Source: Rallus limicola (lineage: Eukaryota > Chordata > Aves > Gruiformes > Rallidae). Taken from it: 64,000 nucleotides of DNA. This document shows, in pieces, positions 62,832 through 64,000 of this stretch. The notes beneath the pieces are model-generated. The model did no database searches, was not told where the DNA came from, and was given only the letters and a program-made list of their open reading frames with translations. The stretch is from positions 9,116,001-9,180,000 of the forward strand of contig JAKCOZ010000008.1 in the NCBI GenBank assembly GCA_022605955.1, in the 5' to 3' direction. The position numbers and the translations under genes are program-made. Position 1 is the stretch's first letter. Each line of letters opens with the position of its first letter.

Positions 62832-62852
62832 ATTCCCCCTTCTTGTTTATGG
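62832..62852 (-). other. Polypurine tract of element B
   Basis: Minus strand: AAACAAGAAGGGGGAAT directly before TGTAGCC. It shares the core GGGGGAAT|TGTAG with element A, so the two elements belong to related class II groups. Confidence 0.65.
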
Positions 62853-63196
62853 ACCAGCCAGATTTCTGCGAAGAGCGTTATTCATCCTGCAGGAGAAACA
62901 CTGTGACTTGCACAGCAAAATAACACTAAGGCAAAAACAACTAATGAAAACATAAGCCCTTGTTTAACTAAATCTAAAAGCCATTTTGTAAACTAAAAGC
63001 CATATTGTAAAATGTGACAAGCTAAAACCTGTTAATTTGCTACACACACTGTCCACACCAAAGTGATTATTTAGTAACTGTAACGAGTTTTGATAAGCAT
63101 ATAGCTACAGAATGTTAGTTTACCTTTGATTTCTAAAAGTTATCTGCACACCTGCTGTGGTTTTGACTCTCTTATTATGAATAGTACATGATCTGT

Positions 63197-63888
63197 TCAC
63201 TTACTTCCAAATAGCTTCTCACAACTCTTTGCTGTAAGGCAGTCTGTCCACCTGCCTTCAAGGCCACTGTGTTTTAAGAATGTGATTACCAAATACCTCT
63301 CAGAATGAGTAATTTTCCTGTTGCATGGGAATTCAGGGATACTGCCAGGGCCTATGTCCTTGTGAGGAGAGCCAGACTGCCGGCAAGCCTGCTGCCCTCC
63401 CAGACAATTTTTCCTTTTTAGTATCTGCTTGTTAGAGGTCTCTGCAAGGGCCCTTTGCAGAAAGCTCAGCAAGCATGGCAGTAAATGTAAGACAAGTGCC
63501 ATAATTACCATATTCAATAATCCAAATTCAATAATCCAAATTTGACCATTGACAACATCCATCCTGAAATTCCCACTCATGAAACCAATTGTCCAATCCA
63601 GAGAATTAATTTTTCATGTTGTATCTTTTGAGCTTGTTCTATTAATTTCTGAATGCTGAGTGGTCAGACAGATTCCTGCAGCACATATCATGAGACAGTA
63701 ACAAAACTCAAGTGCTGCACAAGTCTGTAGCTAAAGGTAGCTTTACTACCTTTGCTATTGTATTTGTTTGCTTTGCCAATCAGGAGTGTCAGGAGTGCAG
63801 GTAACATCAGCCTCACATTTATGTGTAGGCATCCATTGTAGTCTATGATCTTAGGCTGTGCAGAAATCATTATTTCCTTAATTTTCAT
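63197..63888 (-). pseudogene. env: Endogenous retrovirus B env transmembrane remnant, truncated by window edge
   Basis: The minus-strand frame 63580-63197 has a long hydrophobic segment (about 63545-63460) followed by a K/R/Q-rich tail. This fits the membrane anchor and cytoplasmic tail of a retroviral envelope, placed correctly upstream of a polypurine tract and U3. Upstream (63888-63688) is a second open piece with a hydrophobic LLPALLTLLIG-like run, which could be the fusion region. Stops occur between the pieces. No CX6CC motif was seen, so it may be beta-like; this rests on context and hydrophobicity more than on a residue signature. The rest of the element lies beyond 64,000. Confidence 0.5.
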
Positions 63889-64000
63889 TTACCACAAACA
63901 CATGCATGTTTCAAGGACGCTTAGATGGTTCAGAATGTCCCACAGCAAAATTCATAGTCCATCGTGGCTGCCGTTAGAACACTTGACTTCAGTTACTGTG

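Noticed and set aside
1..64000. CRISPR arrays, tRNA or rRNA genes, bacterial operons
   Set aside because: None seen. The only tandem arrays are microsatellite-like or the 53-bp retroviral repeat, which lacks spacers.

Overview
This is a eukaryotic, almost certainly avian, nuclear segment. The evidence is interrupted genes with canonical GT-AG introns, CpG-island promoters, CR1-type retrotransposon fragments (including the typical bird CR1 3' end and ORF2 C-terminus), an ERVL-like LTR of a bird type, and class II endogenous retrovirus remnants with an alpharetrovirus-like envelope. Nothing prokaryotic, such as operons, CRISPR arrays or dense ORFs, is present. Most ORFs longer than 60 codons are chance frames in intergenic DNA.

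Layout. (1) 1-1,030 is a CpG island holding the first coding exon of KALRN (kalirin RhoGEF) on the minus strand; the rest of that gene lies to the left of the window. (2) 1,031-38,900 is about 38 kb of A+T-rich intergenic DNA. It contains a few CR1 fragments, an older amniote-type repeat, one degraded LTR, two long poly-C tracts and one speculative splice-bounded exon (33,521-33,618). (3) 38,940-49,597 is CCDC14 on the plus strand, complete from CpG-island promoter to poly(A) signal. I resolved 13 coding exons; they join in phase with no internal stop to 948 codons plus stop, close to the length I recall for human CCDC14 (about 950). (4) 49,600-60,411 is intergenic with no gene I can support. 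(5) 60,412-64,000 is a minus-strand cluster of two degraded endogenous retroviruses. Element A has an LTR, a polypurine tract, a broken env, an integrase tail and a 53-bp tandem repeat. Element B has a polypurine tract, a U3 fragment and an env transmembrane remnant, and runs off the right edge.

The divergent KALRN/CCDC14 pair matches the order I recall from mammals (MYLK - CCDC14 - ROPN1 - KALRN, CCDC14 and KALRN divergent). ROPN1, expected between them, was not recognised. MYLK would be expected to the right of the window. The two genes share no pathway: kalirin is a cytoplasmic/synaptic GEF and CCDC14 is a centriolar-satellite protein.

I found no new biological system. The items most worth a second look are the mosaic retroviral segment at 62.2-62.85 kb, the env frame that runs through the polypurine tract into U3, a tandem (NAGNAG) splice acceptor in CCDC14, and possible intronic polyadenylation in CCDC14 intron 8.
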